NCBI GenBank assembly: GCA_018141845.1
Contig: CP073340.1
Span: 413,001 to 477,000 of the forward strand
Origin: Lachnospiraceae bacterium oral taxon 096
GTDB taxonomy: Bacteria > Bacillota > Clostridia > Lachnospirales > Lachnospiraceae
Length of the DNA stretch: 64,000 nucleotides
Direction of reading: 5' to 3'
The notes under the pieces were generated by a model, which saw only the letters and a program-made list of their open reading frames with translations, did not search any database and was not told the origin of the DNA. Position numbers and translations under genes: made by a program. Positions 37,668 to 46,975 of this stretch are shown here, one piece after another (position 1 is the stretch's first letter; the number at the start of each line of letters is the position of its first letter).

Positions 37668-38015
37668 TTAAATCTCCTTCTTCCATAATCCATGTAAATT
37701 GCAATACTCATAGGCAGCAACAGCTTCGTCGCCTTCCTCAAGTGTGAACTCTGCACGAGGTGCATCTGTTGCACTCAAAACCTTCTTCTGTGAGCCCTTC
37801 TTTGTCTCAAGTACAATCCACTGAATAAGATGTGCCTCTGTCATTGGATGTTCTACCTCTCCAACAACAACGGTTACCTTATTTCCATCCACTGCAACCA
37901 CTGGAACATGCTTTTCATTTGCTGCGTCTGTTGAGTTTGCTACCAACTCTTTTACCTGGCTCTCTTCGCAAACAACCTTGTTGCCGAGCATATCATTTCC
38001 TACATAAAACTTCAT
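37668..38015 (-). CDS. Superoxide reductase (desulfoferrodoxin-type, no N-terminal iron site)
   Basis: The enzyme reduces superoxide to hydrogen peroxide without making oxygen, a common defence in anaerobes. The catalytic iron ligands are visible in [21 protein letters not shown] and the C-terminal YCNLHGLW. The N-terminus keeps the desulforedoxin-like start MKFYV but lacks the CxxC pairs, so only the catalytic centre remains. It is 1 bp from rubredoxin, its likely electron donor. The length is 115 residues. Confidence 0.88.
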   Translation of the reverse strand: MKFYVGNDMLGNKVVCEESQVKELVANSTDAANEKHVPVVAVDGNKVTVVVGEVEHPMTEAHLIQWIVLETKKGSQKKVLSATDAPRAEFTLEEGDEAVAAYEYCNLHGLWKKEI

Positions 38016-38081
38016 ATCGTATTCCTCTTCCTTTCTTTTTTTATCACGATCAGTTTTTTGCGCGATCTTTCTACATACAAA

Positions 38082-38477
38082 TTAGTTCTTCTTCTTTAAG
38101 AGATCTCGAATCTCTGTGAGAAGTACAACATCTGCTGATGGCTTTTCTGGCTTCTTCTCTTCTTCTTTCTTCCTTGTGAGCGTATTTGCCAACTTGACAA
38201 ATAGGAAGATACAAACTGCAATAATCAAAAAGTCCACTACAGATTGAATAAATGCACCATACTTAATGGCCGCTTCCTCCATGCCATTGCTTGCTGGTCG
38301 AATGACCAATTTCAAATTTTCAAAATTAATTCCGCCAAGAATAACACCAATAATTGGCATAATCAAATCGTTGACAAGTGAAGTAACAATCTTACCAAAA
38401 GCTCCACCAATAATCACTCCGACAGCTAAGTCGATGACATTGCCCTTAAAGGCAAATTCCTTAAATTCTTTTAACAT
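38082..38477 (-). CDS. mscL: Large-conductance mechanosensitive channel
   Basis: MscL opens under membrane tension to release solutes during osmotic downshock. The 131-residue protein has the N-terminal [31 protein letters not shown] (helix S1 and pore), a second helix (about residues 72-95) and the cytoplasmic helix ending DLLKKKN. It is transcribed alone from a promoter at 38525-38553. Confidence 0.96.
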   Translation of the reverse strand: MLKEFKEFAFKGNVIDLAVGVIIGGAFGKIVTSLVNDLIMPIIGVILGGINFENLKLVIRPASNGMEEAAIKYGAFIQSVVDFLIIAVCIFLFVKLANTLTRKKEEEKKPEKPSADVVLLTEIRDLLKKKN

Positions 38478-38524
38478 ACGATTCTCCTATATTCGATACA
38501 TCCTTTTGTACTATAGGCAATTAC

Positions 38525-38553
38525 ATTATGCCCTATTTGATTGCGTTTGTCAA
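38525..38553 (-). promoter_or_regulatory. mscL promoter
   Basis: On the minus strand TTGACA (38548-38553) and CATAAT (38525-38530) are separated by 17 bp. Confidence 0.65.
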
Positions 38554-38573
38554 TACAATAATAATAATAATTC

Positions 38574-39269
38574 CTAATTTTCACTGCTCAAAAAATTGTA
38601 TACTCCAGCGGCAAGTGCTGCACCAACAAGAGGAGCAAGGATAAATACCCATACCTGTGAAAATGCCACAGAACCAACACCACTAAGAAGTGCAGGGCCA
38701 AAGCTTCTTGCTGGATTTACTGATGTTCCTGTAAAAGGAATACCCAAGATGTGAACTAAAGTTAAGGAAAGACCAATAACTAAACCGGTTGTTGGTGCAT
38801 TCTCTGCCTTACTTGTCACACCAAGAATCGCTGTCACAAATACAAAGGTCAAGATAATCTCCACAACAAAGGCAACACCCGCACTGATGTGAAGTGCACT
38901 TGCCTCACCAAATCCATTTGTTCCCAAAGCCTTGTTGGAACCAAAGATAAATACTAAGATGGCTGCTCCCACAATACCACCTACAAACTGTGCCACCAAA
39001 TATCCAATAAAATCAGTGGCACTCAACTTCTTTGATAAGAACAATCCAAGTGAAACGGCTGGATTGATGTGACAGCCAGAAATATTGCCGATAGAATAGG
39101 CCATAGCCACGATAGACAATCCAAAGGCAAAGGCAATCAATAATGTGGAAAATGCAAGTGGTACTCCCTGACCAGCATTGCCTAACAATGTATTTGCTGC
39201 AACTGCGCTTCCGCAACCAAATACAGTCAGAACCATTGTTCCAATAAACTCTGCTACATACTTTTTCAT
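38574..39269 (-). CDS. Aquaporin / MIP-family channel
   Basis: This 231-residue six-helix water or glycerol channel has both NPA loops (HINPAVSLG near residue 65 and TSVNPARSFGPA near 185). The selectivity-filter histidine region (FTGTSVNPARS) and the moderate length resemble AqpZ-type water channels rather than GlpF, and no glycerol genes are near. Promoter boxes lie at 39316-39343. Confidence 0.9.
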   Translation of the reverse strand: MKKYVAEFIGTMVLTVFGCGSAVAANTLLGNAGQGVPLAFSTLLIAFAFGLSIVAMAYSIGNISGCHINPAVSLGLFLSKKLSATDFIGYLVAQFVGGIVGAAILVFIFGSNKALGTNGFGEASALHISAGVAFVVEIILTFVFVTAILGVTSKAENAPTTGLVIGLSLTLVHILGIPFTGTSVNPARSFGPALLSGVGSVAFSQVWVFILAPLVGAALAAGVYNFLSSEN

Positions 39270-39315
39270 TTACGAAACCTCCTATACTTATTTTCTATTG
39301 TTTTGTGCAAAGTTT

Positions 39316-39343
39316 ATTATACACGCTTTTAAATTTTATGCAA
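39316..39343 (-). promoter_or_regulatory. Aquaporin promoter
   Basis: TTGCAT (39338-39343) and TATAAT (39316-39321) on the minus strand, 16 bp apart. Confidence 0.6.
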
Positions 39344-39376
39344 TCAATTTTTTATATTTATTTTATTTTTTTATTA

Positions 39377-39405
39377 TTGACTTTTTTTTATTTATTCAGT
39401 AGAAT
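39377..39405 (+). promoter_or_regulatory. Promoter of the tRNA-Gly pair
   Basis: TTGACT (39377-39382) and TAGAAT (39400-39405) are 17 bp apart and end 15 bp before the first tRNA. Confidence 0.6.
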
Positions 39406-39420
39406 ACTATTGTTGATATC

Positions 39421-39491
39421 GCAGGTGTGGTTCAATGGTAGAACATCAGCCTTCCAAGCTGAATACGTGGGTTCGATTCCCATCACCTGCT
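39421..39491 (+). tRNA. tRNA-Gly (UCC)
   Basis: The acceptor arms GCAGGTG and CACCTGC pair, followed by a U discriminator. The anticodon loop CTTCCAA sits between TCAGC and GCTGA, and the T arm GGGTTCGATTCCC is intact. The anticodon is UCC. The CCA end is not encoded. Confidence 0.95.
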
Positions 39492-39495
39492 CTGT

Positions 39496-39568
39496 GCGCG
39501 AGTGGCTCAGTTGGTGGAGTACGACCTTGCCAAGGTCGGGGTCGCGGGTTCGAGTCCCGTCTCGCGCT
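39496..39568 (+). tRNA. tRNA-Gly (GCC)
   Basis: The acceptor arms GCGCGAG and CTCGCGC pair, the anticodon loop TTGCCAA sits between CGACC and GGTCG, and the T arm GCGGGTTCGAGTCCCGT is complete. It lies 4 bp after the first tRNA-Gly and shares its transcript. The CCA end is not encoded. Confidence 0.95.
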
Positions 39569-39589
39569 CTCTCCTAAATATTTTTTGAA

Positions 39590-41374
39590 GGGGCTGTGAA
39601 ATAAGTCCCTAAAAGAAATAGGACCATTCGTTCATGCGAAAGGTCCTATTTTTGTGGTAAAATTAACTTGCAATGAAAACTTTACACAGTACTTATTGTA
39701 ATTCAAAACAAGGATATTTACCACTGTTTCTTTCAGATTGTTTGGATCTGCTAGATCCTGTTTTAACATTTGACAGATTGATAGGAGGAATCGATTTAAA
39801 CAAGTATCTGACGGATATTCCGGAGTACACAACCGGACGACGCAGATATAATCCGGTCAACATGTTAAAAACAGTACTTTTCGGATTTATGACTAGCGGT
39901 TACTGCTCTCTGAGAGAACTGGAAGACAACTGCAAAGTTAATATCAGGTTCATGTATCTCATGGATCACCGGACTCCGTCATACAGAACCTTTGGATATT
40001 TCATCAATGAAATACTTCAAGATAAGATTGAAAACATTTTTAATGACATCAATCATGCTATCTTTAACGAGGAGCATGTAGATCTTCAACATCTCTACAT
40101 CGACGGCTCCAAGTTTGAAGCAAACGCAAACAAGTATACCTGGGTATGGAAGAAGGCTACCGAAAAGTTCCGTTACAAGCTTTACGAAAAAATCACTGCG
40201 GAGATTAAGGAAATTAATGCAGAAATCGCATGGAGCGGGGTGCAGATCACAATAAACTCGGAGTATGTACCGGATTATCTGAATGAAATCGTTGAGCAGC
40301 TAGTACATTTATGGGAACTGGATACCAGTACATTTGTTTACGGAAGCGGAAAGCGAAAATCCAAAGAACAGCGTCATTATGAACACTTGACTACTTTCTG
40401 TCAGAAACTTCAAGAATACATACAAAAAATTGAAATCTGTGGTCCTAACCGAAACAGTTACTCTAAAACAGATAACTCCGCTACCTTTATGCGTATCAAA
40501 ACGGATTACATGGGCAATGATCAGATTCTGCCGGCATATAATGTACAGATTGGTGTAGCAGATGAATATATTGCAGTTGTTGATGTGAACCATTATCGTT
40601 CGGATATGGATTGCTTTGTTCCTTTGATGGAGCACTTCAAACAAACTTATGGATTCTATCCCAAATATCCTGTGGCAGATGCCGGATATGGCTCATACAA
40701 CAATTATATTTTCTGTGAACAGAACGGAATTGAGAAGTATATGAAATTTCCAATGTTTAAAAAGGAAACTAAGGATCGAAAATATCATGAAGACCCATTT
40801 CGTGCAGTTAACTTCAGAATTGATGAGCAAGGAGTCATGAGATGTCCTAACGATAAAGCATTCCATTTTTTATACAGAAAAAATGTGAGGGGAAATCAGT
40901 ACGGGCGCAAGGAAGAAGTGTATGAATGCGAAGACTGTAGCGGATGTCCATATGCAAAGAAATGTAAGAAGACAGATAAGAATCGAACCGTTCGGATCAA
41001 TCAGGAACTAACTTCCATGCATCAGGAAGTAATCGAAAACCTGGAAAGTATCCACGGTGCGTTATTGAGAATGAACCGTTCGATACAAGCAGAAGGTACT
41101 TTCGGAATTATGAAAAGCAACCGTTGGTACCAGAGAATTGTCCGAAGAGGTATTCATTCAGTCAAACTGGAAGTTTTACTCGTGGCGATAGGCCATAATT
41201 TATATAAATATCAGAAAAAAAAGACAAGAAACAGAACTGCCGCATAGATTCAAAAAAAGAATTTCTATGGGGTAGGGGAAGTGTGCTTTTTTTGTGTATG
41301 ATTTCAGTCATTTATACACAACAAGTGCAAAAAGGGAGATGCGAAAAAACTCAATAGAGTTTTTTCACACCCCC
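39590..41374 (+). mobile_element. IS1182-type insertion sequence, apparently intact
   Basis: Terminal repeats GGGGCTGTGAAATAAG (39590-39605) and the complement of GGGGGTGTGAAAAAAC (41359-41374) match at 13 of 16 positions. One transposase gene fills the element. A hairpin AATAGGACC/GGTCCTATT at about 39620-39655 lies ahead of it. The element entered just downstream of the tRNA-Gly pair and ends 16 bp past the stop of the next minus-strand gene. No clear target duplication is seen. Confidence 0.85.
39673..41247 (+). CDS. IS1182-family DDE transposase
   Basis: The 524-residue transposase begins with the family's conserved N-terminal region (LDLLDPVLTFDRLIGGID and GRRRYNPVNMLKTVLFGFM). Catalytic carboxylates are likely in LYIDGSKFEANANKYT, PVADAGYGSYNNY and QAEGTFGIMKSN. 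A cysteine cluster (CEDCSGCPYAKKC) precedes the last motif. No frameshift or stop is present, so it may be active. It could also act in trans on the chimeric island at 27060-29260, although the terminal repeats differ (shared core GGGGCTGT). Confidence 0.93.
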   Translation: MKTLHSTYCNSKQGYLPLFLSDCLDLLDPVLTFDRLIGGIDLNKYLTDIPEYTTGRRRYNPVNMLKTVLFGFMTSGYCSLRELEDNCKVNIRFMYLMDHRTPSYRTFGYFINEILQDKIENIFNDINHAIFNEEHVDLQHLYIDGSKFEANANKYTWVWKKATEKFRYKLYEKITAEIKEINAEIAWSGVQITINSEYVPDYLNEIVEQLVHLWELDTSTFVYGSGKRKSKEQRHYEHLTTFCQKLQEYIQKIEICGPNRNSYSKTDNSATFMRIKTDYMGNDQILPAYNVQIGVADEYIAVVDVNHYRSDMDCFVPLMEHFKQTYGFYPKYPVADAGYGSYNNYIFCEQNGIEKYMKFPMFKKETKDRKYHEDPFRAVNFRIDEQGVMRCPNDKAFHFLYRKNVRGNQYGRKEEVYECEDCSGCPYAKKCKKTDKNRTVRINQELTSMHQEVIENLESIHGALLRMNRSIQAEGTFGIMKSNRWYQRIVRRGIHSVKLEVLLVAIGHNLYKYQKKKTRNRTAA

Positions 41375-41389
41375 TTCTTTTCATTTGGT

Positions 41390-42109
41390 CTACGGATTCT
41401 GTTCCTCCAAAAAATAAATCGCCTCAACCATATTCTGATAGCGATGAATATAATTTCTCTTTTCTCTAGTCCGAACAAAGTAATAAATGCCATAAACTAA
41501 TTCGGTCGCAAGAACCATCATAAAGACAATGCCAAAGGCACTGAGTTTATTATTTTTTTCCATAATTTGGGGTTCCTGTAAATATCCAATCAATGAAGCA
41601 ATCAATGGCAATACCACAAAAATAGAAGATATGATACTATCTGTCGTGTAGTGAAGATCTTCTATCTTTTTCTCATAGAGTTTTCTCAACTCGGCCAGTT
41701 GTTCAAAGTCACAAATATCTAATTCATCTTGTAAAAATTCTCCTAATTTATAGTAGGCACGCTTCCTCCTATAGAATTCATCGCTAGAAAATGCTGTCTT
41801 TGGTCTATTCTGCACCCCTGCAATTTGATAGATGCAAAGAGTGTAGAGAATCACAGATGCAGCAATCAACCATTTATTTTTCAACACAAAAAGCAATAGA
41901 GCAAAGAGGATAAAGACAAATAATCCTGTGTAAAATTTTTCTTTTTTAGCCAATTCCTCATTGCGCAGCCGCCAAAGAAAATCCCCTCTCTGTGCTCTCT
42001 CCCTTGTCCTAGCTCGCATACTTCCCTGCCGTCTTGAATTCGTCGATTCTGCCTGCTCCATCGTGCCAATGAGAATTTCTTCATACTTATTCATTATCAA
42101 TTCTAGCAT
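41390..42109 (-). CDS. Membrane protein of unknown function
   Basis: The 239-residue protein has an N-terminal basic region (RRQGSMRARTRERAQRGDFLW), two helices at about residues 57-95, a charged central helix region (about 105-150), and two more helices (about 155-210). It ends in a basic and aromatic tail. I do not recognise a family. I placed the start at 42109 because GGAGGGAAGGT directly precedes that ATG; 42130 and 42094 are alternatives. A good promoter lies at 42129-42158, diverging from the ABC ATPase gene. An IS1182-type element lies right behind the stop. Confidence 0.65.
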   Translation of the reverse strand: MLELIMNKYEEILIGTMEQAESTNSRRQGSMRARTRERAQRGDFLWRLRNEELAKKEKFYTGLFVFILFALLLFVLKNKWLIAASVILYTLCIYQIAGVQNRPKTAFSSDEFYRRKRAYYKLGEFLQDELDICDFEQLAELRKLYEKKIEDLHYTTDSIISSIFVVLPLIASLIGYLQEPQIMEKNNKLSAFGIVFMMVLATELVYGIYYFVRTREKRNYIHRYQNMVEAIYFLEEQNP

Positions 42110-42128
42110 ACCTTCCCTCCGCATTTCC

Positions 42129-42158
42129 ATTATAATATTCTTTTCGTTATTATGACAA
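42129..42158 (-). promoter_or_regulatory. Promoter of the minus-strand membrane protein gene
   Basis: TTGTCA (42153-42158) and TATAAT (42129-42134) on the minus strand, with an 18-bp spacer. Confidence 0.6.
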
Positions 42159-42190
42159 CTTTTATTTATTTTTTTTGGTTACTGATGGCA

Positions 42191-42218
42191 TTGCTATTTT
42201 TTTATTGTTCACTATAAT
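42191..42218 (+). promoter_or_regulatory. Promoter of the UgpC/MsmK-type ATPase gene
   Basis: TTGCTA (42191-42196) and TATAAT (42213-42218) are 16 bp apart and lie 30 bp upstream of the ATG. Confidence 0.6.
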
Positions 42219-42247
42219 AAAAGCATACAATATTTCGGAGGTATATT

Positions 42248-43360
42248 ATGGCTAGTTTATCTTTAAAGGGAATTCAAAAGAAATACCCTAATGGTTATCA
42301 TGCAGTAAAAGACTTTAATTTGGAGATTGCAGATAAGGAATTTATTATCTTTGTTGGTCCATCTGGTTGTGGTAAGTCTACCACTTTGCGTATGATCGCT
42401 GGACTTGAGGACATCAGTGATGGTACACTTTCTATTGACGGTCGAGTTGTCAATGATGTTGAGCCAAAAGACAGGGATATTGCGATGGTATTCCAAAACT
42501 ATGCTCTCTATCCACATATGAGTGTATACGACAACATGGCATTTGCTCTAAAGCTTCGCAAAGTGCCAAAGGATCAAATCGATGCCGCTGTAAAGAATGC
42601 TGCAAAGATTCTTGACCTTGAGAAGTTGCTTGATCGCAAGCCAAAGGCTCTTTCCGGTGGTCAGAGACAGCGTGTAGCTATGGGACGTGCTATTGTGAGA
42701 AGTCCTAAGGTATTCTTGATGGATGAGCCACTTTCAAACCTCGATGCAAAGTTGAGAGTTCAGATGCGTATTGAGATCTCTAAATTACATGAGAGACTTG
42801 GCGCAACCATTATCTATGTTACTCATGATCAGACCGAGGCTATGACTTTGGGAACTCGAATTGTTGTTATGAAAGACGGTGTCGTTCAGCAAGTGGATAC
42901 ACCTCAAAACCTCTACAATAAACCATGTAATCAATTCGTTGCTGGATTTATCGGTTCCCCACAGATGAACTTCATTGATGCCATTGTCGAAGTATCTGGA
43001 GAGGATGTCTACCTTCTCACAGGTACATATCGCTTAAAGCTTCCTGTAGCAAAGGCGAAGACCTTGATTGCCGCTGGTTACAACAAAAAGACGGTTGTTC
43101 TCGGCGTTCGTCCAGAAGATATTCACGATTCTGAGGTATTTATCAACAGTTCACCAGATAGTGTCATCAAATCAAAGATCAAGGTATACGAGCTTCTCGG
43201 TGCAGAAGTATTCCTCTACTTTGATGTCGATGGTGCTCAAATGACTGCAAGAGTAAACCCTAGAACAACTTTAAGAACCGGTGATGAGGGTGTCTTTGCT
43301 CTTGATATGGACAAGGTACATATCTTTGACAAAGAAACAGAAAAGGCCATTGTCAACTAA
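42248..43360 (+). CDS. Carbohydrate ABC transporter ATPase, UgpC/MsmK type
   Basis: The 370-residue ATPase powers sugar ABC importers. Walker A is GPSGCGKST, the signature LSGGQRQRVAMGRAIV, and Walker B VFLMDEPLSNLDAKLR, followed by the switch histidine in YVTHDQTEAM. After residue 240 comes a TOBE/OB domain typical of the MalK/UgpC/MsmK group. No permease or binding protein genes are adjacent. In Firmicutes a single such ATPase often serves many sugar transporters, and an orphan position fits that role. GGAGG precedes the ATG, and a terminator follows at 43411-43472. Confidence 0.92.
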   Translation: MASLSLKGIQKKYPNGYHAVKDFNLEIADKEFIIFVGPSGCGKSTTLRMIAGLEDISDGTLSIDGRVVNDVEPKDRDIAMVFQNYALYPHMSVYDNMAFALKLRKVPKDQIDAAVKNAAKILDLEKLLDRKPKALSGGQRQRVAMGRAIVRSPKVFLMDEPLSNLDAKLRVQMRIEISKLHERLGATIIYVTHDQTEAMTLGTRIVVMKDGVVQQVDTPQNLYNKPCNQFVAGFIGSPQMNFIDAIVEVSGEDVYLLTGTYRLKLPVAKAKTLIAAGYNKKTVVLGVRPEDIHDSEVFINSSPDSVIKSKIKVYELLGAEVFLYFDVDGAQMTARVNPRTTLRTGDEGVFALDMDKVHIFDKETEKAIVN

Positions 43361-43410
43361 TCCGCCCATTGACGAAGTTTACAATGTCGAGTAAAATAGG
43401 ATGAGATGTT

Positions 43411-43472
43411 CCACCACCTCTCCAGTGCTTGGAAAGTTTGCGAGCAGTCTGGATTGGTGGTGGTATTTTTTT
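43411..43472 (+). terminator. Terminator of the MsmK-type ATPase gene
   Basis: CCACCACC (43411-43418) and GGTGGTGG (43456-43463), with additional pairing inside (CTCCAG/CTGGA), are followed by TATTTTTTT. Confidence 0.75.
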
Positions 43473-43495
43473 GTAAATCAATCGGAGGGATTACT

Positions 43496-44401
43496 ATGCA
43501 GGAGACATTACAAAATGCATTACATCATTTTACCAAATTGACTGGTCTGTCTCTCGACATCTCTCAAATTGACCCAAACAACTGCACTGCGCTCATTCAA
43601 AAAATCGAAAAAGTCTCGGATGCTTATAGGGAAAAATTTTCTCCCCACCATCTTCTCTATCAAATGCTCATCGGTCAAATTCCCAATGAACAAATATTAG
43701 AGGTTGCCAAAACTTTACATATGAAATCCACCCAGAGTCGTGCTCTATTTTTGATTCAACTTCGCTCACAGACAGATATTTCTACCTTGAAGCTCCTTCG
43801 CAATCTCTTTCCACATCAAAAGTTGATTGCTATGGATGAAAGTTTGATTGCTCTCATCTGTGATGTCGAAGAAAATACAGATGCAGAAATCTTAGATCAC
43901 CAAGCACATCTTATTGTTGATGCCATCAATACAGAGGCAATGCTCGCTGTCAATGTGGCCTACAGCTTGACATTTGATTCTTTATTTTTACTTTCTTTTA
44001 TTTATCAACAATGTCAAATGGCCCTCTGTATACGCCAAATCTTCTATGCAGAAAATTCCATTATCTGCAGCGAAAAATTGGGGCTGGGAAAGCTCATCTA
44101 TTCCCTCCCACCACAACTTTGTGAGCACTTCTTGACGGAACAATTTCTTGATGATGCTAGAATACTGGATGATGCTGATGTGCAATCGATGATCAATACC
44201 TTTTTCGAGAATAATCTCAATATTGCAGAAACAGCACGCCAGTTACATATGCACCGAAATACATTAATTTATCGACTAGAGCAAATTGAAAAGAGTTGTA
44301 ACTTACCGATTAAGGATTTTCGTGGTGCAATGAATTACCAAATTGCATTGATGATTAAAAATTATCTCAATTACAAAGAGGAGGAAAACCTTTATGAATG
44401 A
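43496..44401 (+). CDS. PucR/CdaR-type transcriptional regulator
   Basis: The 301-residue protein ends with the PucR C-terminal helix-turn-helix (NNLNIAETARQLHMHRNTLIYRLEQIEK). The N-terminal part has no GAF or PucR sensor motif I can name. Relatives respond to purines, sugar acids or amino acids; the target is unknown here. I chose the start at 43496 because GGAGGG is at the right distance, while a longer frame to 43406 runs through the upstream terminator. It overlaps the next gene by 8 bp. Confidence 0.82.
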   Translation: MQETLQNALHHFTKLTGLSLDISQIDPNNCTALIQKIEKVSDAYREKFSPHHLLYQMLIGQIPNEQILEVAKTLHMKSTQSRALFLIQLRSQTDISTLKLLRNLFPHQKLIAMDESLIALICDVEENTDAEILDHQAHLIVDAINTEAMLAVNVAYSLTFDSLFLLSFIYQQCQMALCIRQIFYAENSIICSEKLGLGKLIYSLPPQLCEHFLTEQFLDDARILDDADVQSMINTFFENNLNIAETARQLHMHRNTLIYRLEQIEKSCNLPIKDFRGAMNYQIALMIKNYLNYKEEENLYE

Positions 44402-44885
44402 TACATTCTACGAGCAAATTGTATCACGCTCCACAGGAGCACTGGCGATGGTACTTCGCATTGTCATCTATGTCTTTCTTGCTGTCTTAGTATTGCTTTC
44501 TTTACTTAGAGTGCCACTTGCGTTTTTCATCGTAATTCCACTGGCAGGATTGTCTTTTTACTATGTCATTCCTAAGCTCTCTGTAGAATATGAATATGCT
44601 CTCCTAAATAGTGAGCTCAATATCGATGTCATTTTTAGTAAATCATCAAGAAAACATATTTTGACGATTGACCTCAGGGAGGCAGAAAAAGCCTTTCCAA
44701 AGTCTCGCCTCGATATCAATCACTACAGAGAATATAAATGTCGCAATTATATGGGCGAGGACGAAAGTAAGGCCTATGTCTTTGTTCTTCACTTAAATGG
44801 AGTAAAGACTCTCCTTTTTCTCACACCAGATGAGGAGATGCTCTCTCTTATGGAAAAACATATGCCAAGAACATTACAAAAATAA
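44394..44885 (+). CDS. Small membrane protein (DUF6106-like)
   Basis: The 163-residue protein has two hydrophobic helices (about residues 19-58) and a soluble C-terminal domain with a pattern such as LSVEYEYALLNSELNIDVIF. It resembles the DUF6106-type proteins of Clostridia as I recall them; the family name is tentative and function unknown. GAGGAGG lies upstream of the ATG inside the regulator gene, so translation is coupled to the PucR-type protein. Confidence 0.6.
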   Translation: MNDTFYEQIVSRSTGALAMVLRIVIYVFLAVLVLLSLLRVPLAFFIVIPLAGLSFYYVIPKLSVEYEYALLNSELNIDVIFSKSSRKHILTIDLREAEKAFPKSRLDINHYREYKCRNYMGEDESKAYVFVLHLNGVKTLLFLTPDEEMLSLMEKHMPRTLQK

Positions 44886-44935
44886 AAAAGTTTAGGGAGG
44901 ATATCGCATCAAGCCATATCCTCTCTAAACTTTTT
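44885..44935. terminator. Bidirectional terminator
   Basis: AAAAAGTTTAGGGAGGATAT and ATATCCTCTCTAAACTTTTT pair across an eleven-base loop between convergent genes. Confidence 0.88.
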
Positions 44936-44938
44936 GTA

Positions 44939-46975
44939 CTATTGATAGACCATAGCTGACTTTGCCTTGCAATGCACACGCAAAATGCCATCACAAATCT
45001 CTGTCTCCAATGCCCCGACATTGTAACCAAATCGATCACTCAATATTACCCGCTTTACTTTTTGATTTCTTTTAAATCCACCAATCCAAGCAGGAATTTC
45101 AAACTCTGTTTCTAACTCTCCAGTATAAATCACAACCAGCACATGCTCTCTCTGATAACTTCTTGCATAGGCAATCAAATCCTTTTCTGCCACAAGAGGA
45201 ATCAGTGAGCCACGTTTTAATGCCGTGCTATTGGTGTGAATGCGATTGATATAGCGATGAAAGTCTATCAAGCTCAAATCTTCCTTGCCCCAAGGATAGG
45301 TTCTTCTATTATCTGGGTCTGTCCATCCACATACCCCAGCCTCATCGCCGTAGTAAATGGTCGGTGCTCCCTGCAATGTCATCTGCATCACCACGCCCTG
45401 ACGCAATACAGACAGATCCACACCTAATTCTGCTGCCCTAGATCCATTTTGATGCAATCTTCCAATGACATGGTTGGTTCTTGTCAAAAATCGAGAATGA
45501 TCATGATTAGATAATTCATTCATCGCTGTCATATAGGCTGGCATTGGCATCTTTGCCTTTGCATAGTTGAGCATATCAAAAAATACTCGCCCATTGCCCA
45601 GTAGCTCTTCCTTTCTTTGATCAGAATGCTTCTCCATCCCTGTCAAAAACCAACTCACAGGCTCCATAAAGGCATCATAATTCATCACGCTGTCCCACTG
45701 CCTTCCATCCAGCCAACTGGACGGATCTCCGTAGTGCTCAGCGAGAATAAATGCTTCTGGATTCGCTTCTTTGACTACCTGTCGAAACTTTCTCCAAAAG
45801 ACATGGTTTAGCTCCCTTGAATGTCCAAGATCCGCTGCCACATCTAATCTCCAGCCATCGACACAATATGGTTCGCTCACCCACTTGACGGCCACGCCCA
45901 TAATTTCCTCAACTAACTTTTCACTGTTTTCATAATACAATTTTGGCAAAGTGCTGTTTCCCCACCATCCATCATAGCTCTTATTATCTGGCCATGCGGT
46001 CTTTTTCTGATCAAAAAATTCAAAGTAGTTGTGATATGGGCTATTCTGTGCCGTATAGGCCCCTGGTGGATAACCAGCAAATTTTTGGTAAATCTTTTCT
46101 CTGTCCATCCACTTATTGAATGAGCCACAGTGATTGAACACGCCATCAATAATAACTCGCATCCCCCTCTTATGAATTTGCTGCATAAATTCTGCAAATA
46201 ATGCATCACTTGCTTCCAAATTCTTTGGGTTCGCTGTTCGTATCATATATTTTGTCGCATACTCATTGGTCTGTGCATCTACTTCTAAGAGCTCTCCACC
46301 ATCCTCAACAATTTTTCCATAGTGTGGATCGATATGCCAATAGTCCTGTGTATCATACTTGTGATTTGAAGGAGAAACAAAGAGAGGATTAAAGTAGATA
46401 ACCTCCACTCCAAGATCTTGTAAATAATCTAACTTATCCCAAACTCCCTGTAAATCTCCGCCATAAAAATATCCCACATCGAATGTCGATGGATACTCAC
46501 CCCAGTCCACAATATGTCTTGTCGGAATGCCAAGATAAATGTACTCATCATCAAGTACATCATTGTTCGCATCTCCTCGGTGAAAGCGATCGACAAAGAT
46601 CTGATACATCAATGCACCCTTTGCCCATTCTGGCGTATGAAAGCCAGCCACAATACAAAAGGCACCTTCAATAATCAACTGCTCATTGATGCCAGCCTCT
46701 GTATAATAAAGTGTCTGTCCCGCCGCATGAATTTCAAAATAATAGCGAAAAAACTTCTCTGGCATCACAAGCTTAGCCTCATAGAACACAAAGTCATCAT
46801 TCTCGCTCACCTTCTCCATGCTGTGATGTTTCCCACTCTCTATGTCCACAAGTTCTACAATCTCTGCGTCTTTTCCTGCTACACGCAGTCTTATCCTCAT
46901 TCGTTCTCCAGCCTCTGGTTCTGCTGGAAAAACATAATCTTCTGTTTCATCTGAAAAAATGCCTTCTCTAATCAT
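44939..46975 (-). CDS. GH13 alpha-glucosidase/neopullulanase-like enzyme
   Basis: The 678-residue enzyme hydrolyses alpha-glucans or maltodextrins. An N-terminal beta-sandwich of CBM34 type (about residues 1-120) precedes the catalytic barrel, whose conserved regions are VIIDGVFNHCG, GWRLDVAADLG (nucleophile Asp), ILAEHYGDP (acid/base Glu) and LSNHDHSRF. Layout and length fit the neopullulanase/cyclomaltodextrinase group. No signal peptide is present, so it acts in the cytoplasm, for example on imported maltodextrin or stored glycogen. It begins directly after the ftsH stop and is likely its cotranscribed neighbour. Confidence 0.9.
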   Translation of the reverse strand: MIREGIFSDETEDYVFPAEPEAGERMRIRLRVAGKDAEIVELVDIESGKHHSMEKVSENDDFVFYEAKLVMPEKFFRYYFEIHAAGQTLYYTEAGINEQLIIEGAFCIVAGFHTPEWAKGALMYQIFVDRFHRGDANNDVLDDEYIYLGIPTRHIVDWGEYPSTFDVGYFYGGDLQGVWDKLDYLQDLGVEVIYFNPLFVSPSNHKYDTQDYWHIDPHYGKIVEDGGELLEVDAQTNEYATKYMIRTANPKNLEASDALFAEFMQQIHKRGMRVIIDGVFNHCGSFNKWMDREKIYQKFAGYPPGAYTAQNSPYHNYFEFFDQKKTAWPDNKSYDGWWGNSTLPKLYYENSEKLVEEIMGVAVKWVSEPYCVDGWRLDVAADLGHSRELNHVFWRKFRQVVKEANPEAFILAEHYGDPSSWLDGRQWDSVMNYDAFMEPVSWFLTGMEKHSDQRKEELLGNGRVFFDMLNYAKAKMPMPAYMTAMNELSNHDHSRFLTRTNHVIGRLHQNGSRAAELGVDLSVLRQGVVMQMTLQGAPTIYYGDEAGVCGWTDPDNRRTYPWGKEDLSLIDFHRYINRIHTNSTALKRGSLIPLVAEKDLIAYARSYQREHVLVVIYTGELETEFEIPAWIGGFKRNQKVKRVILSDRFGYNVGALETEICDGILRVHCKAKSAMVYQ

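Noticed and set aside
39583..41381. Target-site duplications flanking the IS1182-type element
   Set aside because: The flanks (TTTTGAA and TTCTTTT) do not form a convincing direct repeat, so none is claimed.
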